From Rubritalea squalenifaciens DSM 18772 (GTDB taxonomy: Bacteria > Verrucomicrobiota > Verrucomicrobiia > Verrucomicrobiales > Akkermansiaceae), in NCBI RefSeq assembly GCF_900141815.1, contig NZ_FQYR01000003.1, forward strand, positions 806,001-870,000: a stretch of 64,000 nt of DNA, in the 5' to 3' direction. How positions within the stretch are numbered: position 1 is the stretch's first letter; the number at the start of each line of letters is the position of its first letter. Below the pieces are notes generated by a model that did no database searches, was not told where the DNA came from, and worked only from the letters and a program-made list of their open reading frames with translations. This document shows positions 19,108-27,213 of this stretch, piece after piece. A program made the position numbers and the translations under genes.

Positions 19108-19671
19108 ATGAAAATAAAATACACCGTAACAACACTACTGGCCATCGGTCTACCCCTCCTCAGCTCATGCAACGACAAAAACGCAGAAGCCAAGGGCGGC
19201 CATGAAGGTCACGATCATGCTTCACATGAAGGCCACGATCACGGGAGTCATGACGGACACGATCATGGGGATCACGAAGGACACGATCATGGAAGTCACG
19301 AAGGACATGATCATGCCGTGGCTGGCCCTAATAATGGGCGCATGATCAAGGAGTCTCAGGCTGAATTCCTGGTTACTGACTCTCGGAACGTCCAGATCAC
19401 ATTCTTCAATGAGTCCAATGAAGCGCAATCACCAGAAGGTAAGACCGTGCTTGTGCTTACAGGTGATCGGAGCAACCCAGTAGAAATGACCTTCAAGGTC
19501 AATGGAATTCATTTGGTCTCAGAACAAACAATTCCTGAGGGTAACAACTTCCCGACAGCTGTCGAAATCAACCTCGGTGGCGGAAAGAAATTTGAAGATA
19601 AATTTACACTAAATCTCAGTGACTGCCCAACATGCGACAATAAAGAATACGCATGTGAGTGCCATCACTAA
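19108..19671 (+). CDS. Histidine-rich lipoprotein with tandem GHDHGSHE repeats
   Basis: The 187-aa product has a lipoprotein signal (LLSSC, Cys21) and is probably attached to the envelope. Residues 31-70 are five 8-residue repeats of the type SHEGHDHG, giving about 20 histidines. The next 90 residues form a small beta-rich domain (AEFLVTDSRNVQITFF, VEMTFKVNGIHL). The protein ends with CPTCDNKEYACECHH, a second cluster of metal-binding residues. It lies 20 bp after the RND pump gene and closes the operon. Its role is likely capture of the exported metal or delivery to the pump; this is inference. A strong hairpin follows. Confidence 0.8.
   Translation: MKIKYTVTTLLAIGLPLLSSCNDKNAEAKGGHEGHDHASHEGHDHGSHDGHDHGDHEGHDHGSHEGHDHAVAGPNNGRMIKESQAEFLVTDSRNVQITFFNESNEAQSPEGKTVLVLTGDRSNPVEMTFKVNGIHLVSEQTIPEGNNFPTAVEINLGGGKKFEDKFTLNLSDCPTCDNKEYACECHH
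19198..19317 (+). repeat. Tandem 24-bp coding repeat (His-rich, 5 copies)
   Basis: Five in-frame 24-bp units encode 8-residue repeats (GHEGHDHA, SHEGHDHG, SHDGHDHG, DHEGHDHG, SHEGHDHA) within the lipoprotein gene. Units differ by synonymous and conservative changes, so they are not recent perfect duplications. Copy number may vary between strains by slippage. The amino-acid repeat is consistent with Zn, Ni, Co or Cu binding. Confidence 0.93.
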
Positions 19672-19682
19672 ACAGTCTAAAC

Positions 19683-19711
19683 ATACCGGGTCACTCCAAG
19701 TGGCCCGGTAT
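19683..19711. terminator. Bidirectional hairpin between the RND operon and ferritin
   Basis: ATACCGGG-T-CACT pairs with AGTG-G-CCCGGTAT around a 3-nt loop (CCA), a 13-bp stem with one G-T wobble. It sits between the convergent His-rich lipoprotein and ferritin genes, 11 bp and 8 bp from their stop codons. There is no long T run on either side, but position and symmetry fit termination for both strands. Confidence 0.7.
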
Positions 19712-19719
19712 TCCTAGGT

Positions 19720-20223
19720 CTATTCGGTGATCTCGGCTTTCCTGGCTGCCAGTTTATCGTCTAGATAGAGCAAGCCCGCTGTATCGTCCCCGATTCGTTC
19801 AAGCAGAGCGATAATATCTTCAACACTCTTCTCCTCCTCAACCTGCTCATCAATAAACCACTGGAGATGGCTTTTGGTAGCATAGTCGTTTAGTTTTGAG
19901 GCTAATTCATAGAGTTTATTGATCGACTCTGTGTTCTTCTGTTCTTGCTTCAATGAAATCTCGAAGGCTTCCAACGGACCACTGAATTCGCATTGTGGGC
20001 TCTCAATCGTTTCTAACTTCACCAGCCCCCCTCTATCCTGCAGGTACCTGAGCAACTTCATGCCATGCTCCATTTCTTCGCCATGTTGCATGCGCATCCA
20101 GTTCGCGAATCCATCCAGGTTCTTGGCATCAAAATAGATCGCCATACCGAGATAGTTATAAGCTGCAGTAAACTCTTGGTTGATCTGATGATTGAGCGCT
20201 TCCTGTAATTCGGCTTTAATCAT
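19720..20223 (-). CDS. ftnA: Non-heme ferritin
   Basis: Ferritin oxidises Fe(II) and stores it as a mineral inside a 24-mer cytoplasmic shell. The 167-aa length is normal for bacterial FtnA. Ferroxidase-centre residues are visible: Glu in NQEFTAAYNYLGMAIYF (about residue 17), the pair in MQHGEEMEHGMKLL (about 49-53), Glu in SLKQEQKNTES (about 94), and the late Glu/Gln region QWFIDEQVEEEKS (about 121-133). There is no heme-binding Met of the bacterioferritin type. It converges with the metal-efflux operon and fits the strong metal-handling theme of the window. No Fur-type site could be recognised upstream by eye. Confidence 0.94.
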   Translation of the reverse strand: MIKAELQEALNHQINQEFTAAYNYLGMAIYFDAKNLDGFANWMRMQHGEEMEHGMKLLRYLQDRGGLVKLETIESPQCEFSGPLEAFEISLKQEQKNTESINKLYELASKLNDYATKSHLQWFIDEQVEEEKSVEDIIALLERIGDDTAGLLYLDDKLAARKAEITE

Positions 20224-20269
20224 TCTATAAGCTCAACCCAGCATCCATAATGTCAAGGCGGCAGCTCGC

Positions 20270-21328
20270 TCAAAAGATCTCCAATTGCTCTTCCCCTTCT
20301 TCATCAGCCAGCCTCACCCCCGCTCCAAGAAGTCTCACAGATTTACCACAGCCTCTTTCAAAGCCTTCTGCGAGAAGTTCACGTGCTAGATCCTCATCTA
20401 TCTCAACTGCAGCTCTCTCCACGGTCGTTCGCGTGAAATCTGCAAACTTCAACTTCACGACGACACTCTTGATTTTACGATCCAGATAGCGCTCTTCGTA
20501 GCTTTCCCTAACCTCAACCAACAAGTCACGAAGCACTCTCAGCAAGACCTCGACTTGATTGATATCCTCTGAGAAGGTTGTCTCTTTACTGATCGATTTA
20601 CGGGATCGATGTGAAGTGACAGCCCGGTGATCAATTCCTCGACATTGCTCATACAACTCTAGTCCCCATCTTGCGAAACGCTTCGCCATCTGGATCTTGT
20701 TGAGCTTTTGCATATCAGAGCAGGTTCTAATACCTTGCCGCTCTAACTTTTCCTGCATGCGTTTACCTACCCCCCAGAGTTTGGATACAGGAAGGTCCCT
20801 CATGAATCCCTCAACCTCCTCAGGCTGGATCACAAACTGCCCATTAGGTTTGTTCAAATCGCTGGCAATCTTTGCGAGCAATTTATTGGGAGCCACCCCA
20901 GCTGAAGCGGTGAGGCCTGTTTCCTCATAGATCTGTCTCCTGATCTCACTAGCGATTGAAGATCCAGAAGTAGACCAATGCGAGACATCTAGGTAAGCTT
21001 CATCGAGCGACAAAGGCTCGATCTCATTTGCAAACCTACCAAAGATTGCCCTGATTTGCGCAGAGACTGACTGATAAACATCGAAACGTGTGGGAACGAT
21101 GATTAGCTGCGGACATAATTCCATGGCCTTGAAGACTGGCATCGCTGAGCGGCACCCATACTCCCGAGCCTCATAACTAGCTGTACAGAGCACTCCTCGA
21201 CGGCTACTGCCGCCAACAGCTATGGGCTTCCCTCTCAATTCAGGAAAATCGCGCTGTTCGATGGCAGCATAGAAACAATCCATATCAATATGGATAATCT
21301 TTCTCATTTCCTGTTCCTCCGTCGCCAT
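20270..21328 (-). CDS. dinB: DNA polymerase IV (Y family, translesion)
   Basis: DinB is an error-prone polymerase that bypasses damaged template bases. The 352-aa length is typical. The palm motifs are visible: IIHIDMDCFYAAIEQRD (metal Asp and steric-gate region, about 9-25) and SLDEAYLDVS (catalytic Asp-Glu, about 110). They are followed by helix-hairpin-helix text (KLWGVGKRMQEKLERQGI) and the little-finger region. The start ATG at 21328 gives an extra MATEEQE; an internal ATG at 21307 (MRKIIHID) fits the family better and cannot be excluded. The protein ends in EEGEEQLEIF, resembling a C-terminal clamp-binding peptide. It is divergent from the cyclophilin gene, with 44 bp between the two start codons. 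Confidence 0.94.
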   Translation of the reverse strand: MATEEQEMRKIIHIDMDCFYAAIEQRDFPELRGKPIAVGGSSRRGVLCTASYEAREYGCRSAMPVFKAMELCPQLIIVPTRFDVYQSVSAQIRAIFGRFANEIEPLSLDEAYLDVSHWSTSGSSIASEIRRQIYEETGLTASAGVAPNKLLAKIASDLNKPNGQFVIQPEEVEGFMRDLPVSKLWGVGKRMQEKLERQGIRTCSDMQKLNKIQMAKRFARWGLELYEQCRGIDHRAVTSHRSRKSISKETTFSEDINQVEVLLRVLRDLLVEVRESYEERYLDRKIKSVVVKLKFADFTRTTVERAAVEIDEDLARELLAEGFERGCGKSVRLLGAGVRLADEEGEEQLEIF

Positions 21329-21372
21329 CGTTCTCTTGCAAGTAAGCTCATGCTGGGCTAAATGTCCATACG

Positions 21373-22014
21373 ATGAAATTGTTCAGCACTATCTTACTAA
21401 CCGTGTTCCTGCCATTCGTGACAGCGTGTGGTCAAAGCTCAGAAGAAGCCAAGGCTCCTGAGAAAGACATCCGCATCGTGATGAAGACTAGCAAGGGAGA
21501 TATCGAAGCGACACTCTATGCTTCCAAGACACCTGTTACCGTAGCCAACTTTTTGAATCTGGCTAAGCGCGGTTACTATGATGGCATTCATTTCCACCGT
21601 GTCATTCCTAAGTTCATGATCCAAGGCGGTGACCCTACCGAAACTGGACGTGGTAATCCAGGCTACCGATTTGAAGATGAATTCAATGATGACCTCAAGC
21701 ACGATGGCCCAGGTGTCTTCTCCATGGCCAACGCTGGTCCAGGCACCAACGGTTCACAGTTCTTCATTACCCATGTTGCTACCCCTCACCTGAACAAAAG
21801 ACACACTGTCTTTGGCAAGGTGACCAAAGGTCAAGATGTGGTGGACAGCATCGTCGGTAAACTTTCCGGGCCCGGCTGGAAGACTGATGGCAAAGGAGAC
21901 AAGATCATCTCCATCAAGATTCTCGACTCAACGGACGAACTCTTCAAACTCCAAAAGGAACGTATCGATGACTGGAACAAGGTCCTCGATAAGCGCTACC
22001 CTGTGAAGAAGTAA
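21373..22014 (+). CDS. Peptidylprolyl isomerase, cyclophilin-type lipoprotein
   Basis: This is a cyclophilin that speeds cis-trans isomerisation of prolyl bonds during folding of exported proteins. The 213-aa product has a lipoprotein signal (LPFVTAC, Cys19), so it is anchored in the envelope facing the periplasm. The catalytic core shows [16 protein letters not shown] (with the active-site Arg), [18 protein letters not shown] and [12 protein letters not shown] short basic C-terminal tail follows. It is monocistronic: a strong terminator lies 25 bp after the stop codon. It is divergent from dinB with a very short shared upstream region. Confidence 0.93.
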   Translation: MKLFSTILLTVFLPFVTACGQSSEEAKAPEKDIRIVMKTSKGDIEATLYASKTPVTVANFLNLAKRGYYDGIHFHRVIPKFMIQGGDPTETGRGNPGYRFEDEFNDDLKHDGPGVFSMANAGPGTNGSQFFITHVATPHLNKRHTVFGKVTKGQDVVDSIVGKLSGPGWKTDGKGDKIISIKILDSTDELFKLQKERIDDWNKVLDKRYPVKK

Positions 22015-22039
22015 ACTTGTACCATAAGACAGATCACTT

Positions 22040-22075
22040 AGCCCCGGAGTTGTTCGCTTCGGGGCTTTTTCTTTG
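22040..22075 (+). terminator. Rho-independent terminator after the cyclophilin gene
   Basis: AGCCCCGGAG pairs with CTTCGGGGCT (one G-T wobble) around a 7-nt loop and is followed by TTTTCTTT. It starts 25 bp after the stop codon. The GC-rich stem plus T tract is a textbook intrinsic terminator. Confidence 0.88.
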
Positions 22076-22179
22076 TCCTGCATGATCTTCAGGAAGACTT
22101 AGCATTGCCACATTGCCCTGCTTATCCTAGGCTTCGCCTGTGGAGAAACTGAGCTTTTGCCACCCCACCAAAAACTATC

Positions 22180-22908
22180 ATGACTCTTTGGTTACCAGCG
22201 ATTATCGCATTTCTACTAGGATCTATCCCCTTCGGGCTACTCATTGCGAAGTCCAAAGGCATCAATATCCGTGAACATGGATCTGGCAACATTGGTGCCA
22301 CCAATGTCCTCCGTGTTGTCGGCAAAAAATACGGGATTACCTGCTTCTTCCTCGATTTCCTCAAAGGCTTGGTCCCAGCGATGCTAGGAATCACACTAGT
22401 TCGTTTTAGCTCTCAAAACAACCCGATGGAGCTGACGTTCCTGAGCGACTGGGCCACTACCTTACCTGATACTGAACAAACCAAAGTTCAAATCATCCAG
22501 GTCATCACCGGTCTCTGTGCTGTACTCGGCCACAACTACTCCCCATGGGTTGGCTTCAAAGGAGGCAAAGGCATCGCTACCTCTGCCGGAGTTCTGACTG
22601 CCTTCATGCCAGCTGCGCTGATACTACTTATCCCGATTTGGGCCGCGGTATTCTTCACTACCAAGTATGTTTCTCTCGCTAGTATTGTTGCGGCTCTATC
22701 ACTGCCTATTCTCACGCACTGGGGAGCACGCTTTCATCACGTTAACGGTGACAAAACTCAACCCACCCTCTGGGAAGCTGGCACTTGGAATAAACCTCTC
22801 TTTTTCTTCGCCACCTTCATCGCTCTGATGGCAGTGTGGAAACACCGGGCAAACATCAAACGACTTCTTGCGGGTACAGAGAACCGCTTTGGCTCCAAAA
22901 AGAACTAA
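22180..22908 (+). CDS. plsY: Glycerol-3-phosphate acyltransferase
   Basis: PlsY is an integral membrane enzyme that transfers the acyl group of acyl-phosphate to glycerol 3-phosphate, the first step of phospholipid synthesis. The 242-aa product shows the family motifs GSIPFGLLIAKSKGINIREH (about 15-34), GSGNIGATNVLR, and LGHNYSPWVGFKGGKGIATS (about 121-140). It is longer than the usual 200 aa because of an inserted hydrophilic loop (about 83-105). It lies 8 bp upstream of gpsA, whose product makes its substrate, so the pair is a functional operon. It is 163 bp after the cyclophilin stop and probably has its own promoter. Confidence 0.95.
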   Translation: MTLWLPAIIAFLLGSIPFGLLIAKSKGINIREHGSGNIGATNVLRVVGKKYGITCFFLDFLKGLVPAMLGITLVRFSSQNNPMELTFLSDWATTLPDTEQTKVQIIQVITGLCAVLGHNYSPWVGFKGGKGIATSAGVLTAFMPAALILLIPIWAAVFFTTKYVSLASIVAALSLPILTHWGARFHHVNGDKTQPTLWEAGTWNKPLFFFATFIALMAVWKHRANIKRLLAGTENRFGSKKN

Positions 22909-22916
22909 CTCAAGGC

Positions 22917-23930
22917 ATGGCATTCGATTCTTCACAAACTGTAGCTGTCCTAGGAGCTGGTTCTTGGGGGTCCGCGTTGGCAATCCTGGTGTCGGAGCAT
23001 TTCCAAAAAGTCATACTCGTTGGCCGTGATCCTGAGCAAATTGCGGAAATAAACGCATTCCACACCAACAGAAACTATCTACCCAAGATCAAGCTTCCTA
23101 CGAACATCGAAGCTACCACCGACTATAACGAAGTAGCTGAGGCAGCCTTGATTCTCTCTGTACTCCCTACCTCTGCCACTCGTGAGGGCGCTGAAGCTCT
23201 CAAAAAAGTGGGTATCAAGGCGAACGTCCCAGTTGTTTCTTGTGCCAAAGGCATTGAGAGAAACACAGGCCGCAGAATGAGTGAGATCATCGCAGAGCTA
23301 CTTCCTGAGAACCCAATCGCCGTACTTTCTGGCCCCAACCACGCGGAGGAAGTTTCAGCCAAAATGGCTACCTGCGCGGTAGTGGGATGCTCTGATGAAG
23401 AGCTGGCAGCAGACCTCCAGTCTGTCTTTACGGCCAACTATTTCCGTACTTATACCAGTGATGACATCGCCGGCATAGAGTTGGGTGGCGCACTCAAGAA
23501 CGTCTTTGCCATCGCCGCAGGTATTGTGGCAGGCATCGGTCTGGGTGATAACGCGATTGCAGCACTCGTCACCCGAGGATTGACCGAGATGACTCGCCTT
23601 GGAGTAGCCCTAGGAGGTCGCCAAGAAACCTTCTCTGGCCTCTCTGGCATTGGCGACCTGATGGCTACTTGCTACTCACCGCATTCTCGTAACAACCGCG
23701 TAGGTAAGGCTCTAGGTAGTGGTGAGACCCTTCAGGAGGCCACTGATCGCCTTGGCATGGTCGCCGAAGGCGTACCTAACACCCTATCCATCTACGAAGC
23801 TGCTAGAAAAGCGGGAATCGAGACACCTCTCATCGATGCTGTCTACCAGGTGCTCTACGAGGATAAACCTGCTCAGGAAGCCCTGGTTGAACTCCTGACA
23901 AGGGAGCCCAAGCCAGAGCACGTCGATTAA
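22917..23930 (+). CDS. gpsA: NAD(P)H-dependent glycerol-3-phosphate dehydrogenase
   Basis: GpsA reduces dihydroxyacetone phosphate to sn-glycerol 3-phosphate for lipid synthesis. I choose the ATG at 22917 (337 aa). The frame reaches back into plsY to 22836, but the Rossmann motif VAVLGAGSWGSALA starts at residue 9 from this ATG, as expected. Further motifs are AKGIERNTGRRMSE, LSGPNHAEEVS, and the catalytic Lys region GGALKNVFAIAAGIVAGIG. Late text SRNNRVGKALGSGE is family-typical. A CAAGG stretch just upstream could serve as ribosome site. Its stop overlaps the stop of the convergent selenoprotein candidate by 4 bp. Confidence 0.95.
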   Translation: MAFDSSQTVAVLGAGSWGSALAILVSEHFQKVILVGRDPEQIAEINAFHTNRNYLPKIKLPTNIEATTDYNEVAEAALILSVLPTSATREGAEALKKVGIKANVPVVSCAKGIERNTGRRMSEIIAELLPENPIAVLSGPNHAEEVSAKMATCAVVGCSDEELAADLQSVFTANYFRTYTSDDIAGIELGGALKNVFAIAAGIVAGIGLGDNAIAALVTRGLTEMTRLGVALGGRQETFSGLSGIGDLMATCYSPHSRNNRVGKALGSGETLQEATDRLGMVAEGVPNTLSIYEAARKAGIETPLIDAVYQVLYEDKPAQEALVELLTREPKPEHVD

Positions 23931-25174
23931 TTGCTGCTTTTCATGGCCTTGGGATATTCATCCCACTTGTGCGGCTGCAACTGCTTTTCATGAGCGTTGT
24001 TTGCCAAGCGGATATAGCTGGCAACTGAGGTCGTCTTTGTAGTGCCCCTATGGAGATTGGATTTCAGCTCATGCAGCGAGCGACTGCCCAGAGAAACCCA
24101 CTCCAGCGATTGAAAGCTCTCATTTTGCTTATTCCAGACGGCTTTACCTATCAGCTTTCCACTGTAGCCTGATTGGTTCCACTGACTATTTGCCTCCATC
24201 TGAATAGCACCCTCGTAGGTCAAGTAGACCAGATCACCCTCAAGTTTGATCACTTGAACCTGAATGTCTGCCTTCTTGATGTGCTCTTTCCACCACGCTG
24301 GACATCCAAACATCAAATGCCCATGCAGTAACAGCCTCTCTGAAACTGTCACACTGAGCGCAGCCCGGGAGCCAAGCGTCAAGGTGGAGGGCAATAGCCC
24401 TTTAGCTTCATCGGCCGAAAACCACAACGAGTCCCGCTTACTATATTGAGGATGCCTTGCATCAAACAACTCCATTTCCTTAAAAGGATAATGACGAGCG
24501 TAAGTAACCAACTTGACTCCCTTCACATTACGGTTTGCCTCTCTCGCCTTATAGCTGCGATCACGCTCACTTAAGGGCGTATCCTTCAGGCGATTTTCTC
24601 TCTTCAGGCCATCGTACTTCACCTTGGCCATTTTCAAATTCTCCAGGCTCTTCACCGGGTCGTAGGTCGGCCACCCTGTGTCAATCTTAGCCAGAAACCT
24701 GCCGGATGGCGTAACAGCATAGACTCCTTGATGAATGCGAGCTCCTCCATCTGCTAGCGACTGATGCAAGAAGCGATACTCCCCTTTTGCCTTAGCGGCA
24801 TCTGACAAGTGGTTATAAGCGACATCGTCGGAGGCTACCCCCACGAAATGATTTGCGATGTATTGAATGAACTCCGGATTATTGAAAAGCAACTGCCTTG
24901 TCTTAAATCCGTTCTGTCAGCAATTACCGAGAGGCCCACCAAAATACAGCCATAGCAAGATCGGCTTATCCTCCTTCTGCCCCTTCATTTGACCATCCAG
25001 CACGCTATTTTCCCACGGCACACTCAGATAGAGTTGATCGTGCTGGTCACCGACAACATAGGCTTCCACGGACTCCATCTCACTCAGTGTCAGGTCACTA
25101 GGTGGAATAGATTGCGCTGACACACTCCTAAGCGCCGTGATCAGGGAGATTAGCAAGAAAAAGAATCCTTTCAT
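23927..25174 (-). CDS. Candidate selenoprotein: exported thioredoxin-fold protein with in-frame TGA (Cys-Sec)
   Basis: Seen directly: from ATG 25174 one frame runs 415 codons to the stop at 23927, broken only by TGA at 24919-24917, codon 86. It directly follows Cys85 (GGPLGNC-TGA-QNGF). The upstream part has a signal peptide (about 1-20) and a hydrophobic strand (PILLWLYFGG) like the one before a thioredoxin active site. After the TGA, LLFNNPEFIQYIANHFVGV matches the helix and strand after the CxxC of Thioredoxin_7-like domains, with codon 86 at the place of the first Cys. The downstream part has no signal peptide and no ATG for about 95 codons, so it is unlikely to be a separate gene. A SECIS-like hairpin follows the TGA. 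Residues 130-415 form a domain I do not recognise. Inferred: TGA is read as selenocysteine. The alternative is a nonsense mutation or sequencing error; selABCD genes are not in this window. Confidence 0.68.
24875..24911 (-). promoter_or_regulatory. Bacterial SECIS-like hairpin downstream of in-frame TGA
   Basis: On the transcript, CGGAUU (24911-24906) pairs with AAUCCG (24880-24875). Inside, AAG-A-CAA pairs with UUG-CUU around the 5-nt loop GGCAG (24897-24893), leaving a bulged A in the upper stem. The loop begins 19 nt after the UGA. Known bacterial SECIS elements such as that of E. coli fdhF have a short upper stem with a bulge, a loop starting with GG, and a similar distance (about 18 nt). 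The lower stem and the asymmetric internal loop are less certain. Folding software was not run. Confidence 0.6.
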
Positions 25175-25278
25175 GATTAACTAAAATTAAGGAAAAGACC
25201 CACCAAAGTTACAAAAGTCGTCACAGAATAGGTCGAAATAGTTGACCCAGCCTTGGCTTGCGTCTATCACCACCTGTG

Positions 25279-26280
25279 ATGAGCCAGCACGCTTCAGAAA
25301 TTCCAGTCACAATCGCCGGAACAGGCAGCTATGTCCCTGAAAAAATCCTGACCAATGCGGATCTCGAGAAAATCGTGGACACCACGGATGAATGGATCAC
25401 CTCACGCACTGGCATCAAGGAGAGACATATCGCCGCTGAAGGCGAGAACACCTCAGACTTAGCAACCAAGGCCGCAGAGCGCGCTCTCGAGCAAGCCCAG
25501 ATGAAAGGCGAAGACTTGGACCTCATCATCGTAGCGACTATCTCACCAGACACCATTACCCCGGCTACCGCTTGCTATGTGCAGCACAACTTAGGTGCCA
25601 CCAAAGCGGTCGCTTTCGATATTTCTGCCGCCTGCTCAGGTTTCCTTTATGCCATGAAGCTGGCAAAGCGCATGATTTCTGACGGAGCCTTTTCTAATGC
25701 CCTCATCATTGGCGCCGAAAAGCTCTCTGCATTTGTAAACTGGGAAGACCGCAATACTTGCGTACTCTTCGGCGATGGCGCGGGTGCAGCCGTTCTCAGA
25801 AAATCCGAAGATGGTGAAGGCCGCATCCTGGCTACCGAAATGGGAACCGATGGCGCCCAAACTGGCATCCTGAATATTCCAGGTGGTGGATCAGCCTGCC
25901 CGATCACCGTAGATAATGCCTCGGAAAAACTGGCATCTCTCAACATGCAAGGCCGCGAGGTCTTCAAACTGGCAGTCAATGCCATGAAACGTGCTTCCGA
26001 AACAGCCATTGAGCGAGCAGGTCTCACTCCTGATGACATCAAACTCGTGATCCCACACCAGGCGAACCTGAGAATCATCGATGCCATTGCCGACCGTCTC
26101 ACCGTACCAAATGAGAAAGTCTTCGTGAACCTGCATAAATATGGCAACACCTCAGCAGCCGCAGTAGCGATCGCCTTGGATGAAGCCCATCGCGAAGGTA
26201 AATTTGAACGAGGAGACAATATCGTTCTGGTCGTGTTTGGAGCCGGACTCACTTGGGCAGCTACTGCCATTCAGTGGTAG
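25279..26280 (+). CDS. fabH: Beta-ketoacyl-ACP synthase III
   Basis: FabH condenses acetyl-CoA (or a branched acyl-CoA) with malonyl-ACP to start fatty acid synthesis. I start it at the ATG at 25279 (333 aa); a TTG seven codons upstream is possible. The catalytic triad is visible: Cys in DISAACSGFLYAM (about 112), His in IPHQANLRI (about 250) and Asn in HKYGNTSAA (about 280). TTDEWITSRTGIKERHI near residue 35 is typical of the family. Branched-chain versus straight-chain preference cannot be told. It is divergent from the selenoprotein candidate, with 104 bp between the starts. A terminator follows. Confidence 0.95.
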   Translation: MSQHASEIPVTIAGTGSYVPEKILTNADLEKIVDTTDEWITSRTGIKERHIAAEGENTSDLATKAAERALEQAQMKGEDLDLIIVATISPDTITPATACYVQHNLGATKAVAFDISAACSGFLYAMKLAKRMISDGAFSNALIIGAEKLSAFVNWEDRNTCVLFGDGAGAAVLRKSEDGEGRILATEMGTDGAQTGILNIPGGGSACPITVDNASEKLASLNMQGREVFKLAVNAMKRASETAIERAGLTPDDIKLVIPHQANLRIIDAIADRLTVPNEKVFVNLHKYGNTSAAAVAIALDEAHREGKFERGDNIVLVVFGAGLTWAATAIQW

Positions 26281-26310
26281 GATCAGTCGTTCCACAACGA
26301 CACTCACTCG

Positions 26311-26342
26311 AAAAGGCAAACTCACAGGGTTTGCCTTTTTTG
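26311..26342 (+). terminator. Rho-independent terminator after fabH
   Basis: AAAAGGCAAAC (26311-26321) pairs perfectly with GTTTGCCTTTT (26329-26339) around the loop TCACAGG, with additional T residues to 26341. It lies 30 bp after the fabH stop codon. Confidence 0.87.
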
Positions 26343-26379
26343 TTGGCACATTGCCCAGATCAACTAGATTGAGTATTCC

Positions 26380-27210
26380 GTGATTATGTTTTTGCGAACT
26401 CTACTGTCTGCCGTTTTTTTAAGCACCTTAACAGCTCTCTGTGCTGATGAGGTGATTCGCGTGCCTAACCCGAATGCTGAAGCTATTAATCAAGTCGGCA
26501 TCAATAAAAAAGGTTGCGGCCCAGTCAGCCAACTGAATTCCTATGCCTTCAGCTCAGAAAAGTGGCGTACTGTCACAGACAAGATTCCAGGAGACACGGA
26601 AGGCAAACGCTTTGTCTACTTGGTAAAAAAGCACGGCATGAAGTTCTCTAGACATATGCATGGGCGACTTCGTTGGGACTACAAGTCGGGCATGAGTTCA
26701 CTTGATCTTCTGGATTACATGAATGATTTCCATGCTCAGGCCAGGCTACCTAAGATTGATCTCGAGACACTATTTATCGAAGACAAAGAATCTCATGAGG
26801 ATCTTCTTCAGCGCACCCACAAGCACCTTAAGAAGTCACTCAATAAAGGATTTCCTCCAATCATGGACCTAAGACGCTTTGCCAAGATAAGGCAGAAGGC
26901 AGGTTATCATTGGCGCAGTGTCTATGGCCACTTTGTCGTGGTTTACGAAATACCAGCGCAGCTCCCACAAAATGCGCAGTCCATGACCATCAAATATATC
27001 GATCCATGGGGCGGTAAAATCCGTACAGGAACCCTACGTATACCTTCCGGCGATTTTTTCGCGAACAACAATAATGACCGAGCTGACTACAAACTCAGAA
27101 AAACCCCCTGTCTGGAAGCCGATTTTCCCGGCTGCTATGTAGGGCGACAAACCCTCAAGTCCGGAGTGGAAAATGTTCTCATCCTCTCCGCAACTCTGGG
27201 TGATTTCTAA
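26380..27210 (+). CDS. Secreted C39-like (papain-fold) protein
   Basis: The 276-aa product has a signal peptide (about 1-21, ending near TALCA). The mature part resembles the C39/papain-like fold. A Cys lies in KKGCGPVSQLNSYAF (about 47), a His in SVYGHFVVVYEI (about 186) and an Asp in KYIDPWGGK (about 208), in the usual Cys-His-Asp order. It may be a peptidase or an inactive relative that binds peptides; no ABC exporter lies nearby, so it is not an obvious bacteriocin processor. The start can be GTG 26380 or ATG 26386 two codons later. Its stop lies 3 bp from the convergent aminotransferase stop. Confidence 0.7.
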   Translation: MIMFLRTLLSAVFLSTLTALCADEVIRVPNPNAEAINQVGINKKGCGPVSQLNSYAFSSEKWRTVTDKIPGDTEGKRFVYLVKKHGMKFSRHMHGRLRWDYKSGMSSLDLLDYMNDFHAQARLPKIDLETLFIEDKESHEDLLQRTHKHLKKSLNKGFPPIMDLRRFAKIRQKAGYHWRSVYGHFVVVYEIPAQLPQNAQSMTIKYIDPWGGKIRTGTLRIPSGDFFANNNNDRADYKLRKTPCLEADFPGCYVGRQTLKSGVENVLILSATLGDF

Positions 27211-27213
27211 GTT

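Noticed and set aside
24917-25174. An 85-codon secreted protein ending at the TGA and a separate 321-codon gene starting with TTG at 24892
   Set aside because: They are in the same frame, only the first has a signal peptide, the second has no ATG for about 95 codons, and together they make one thioredoxin-like domain. A single gene with a recoded (or mutated) TGA is more likely.
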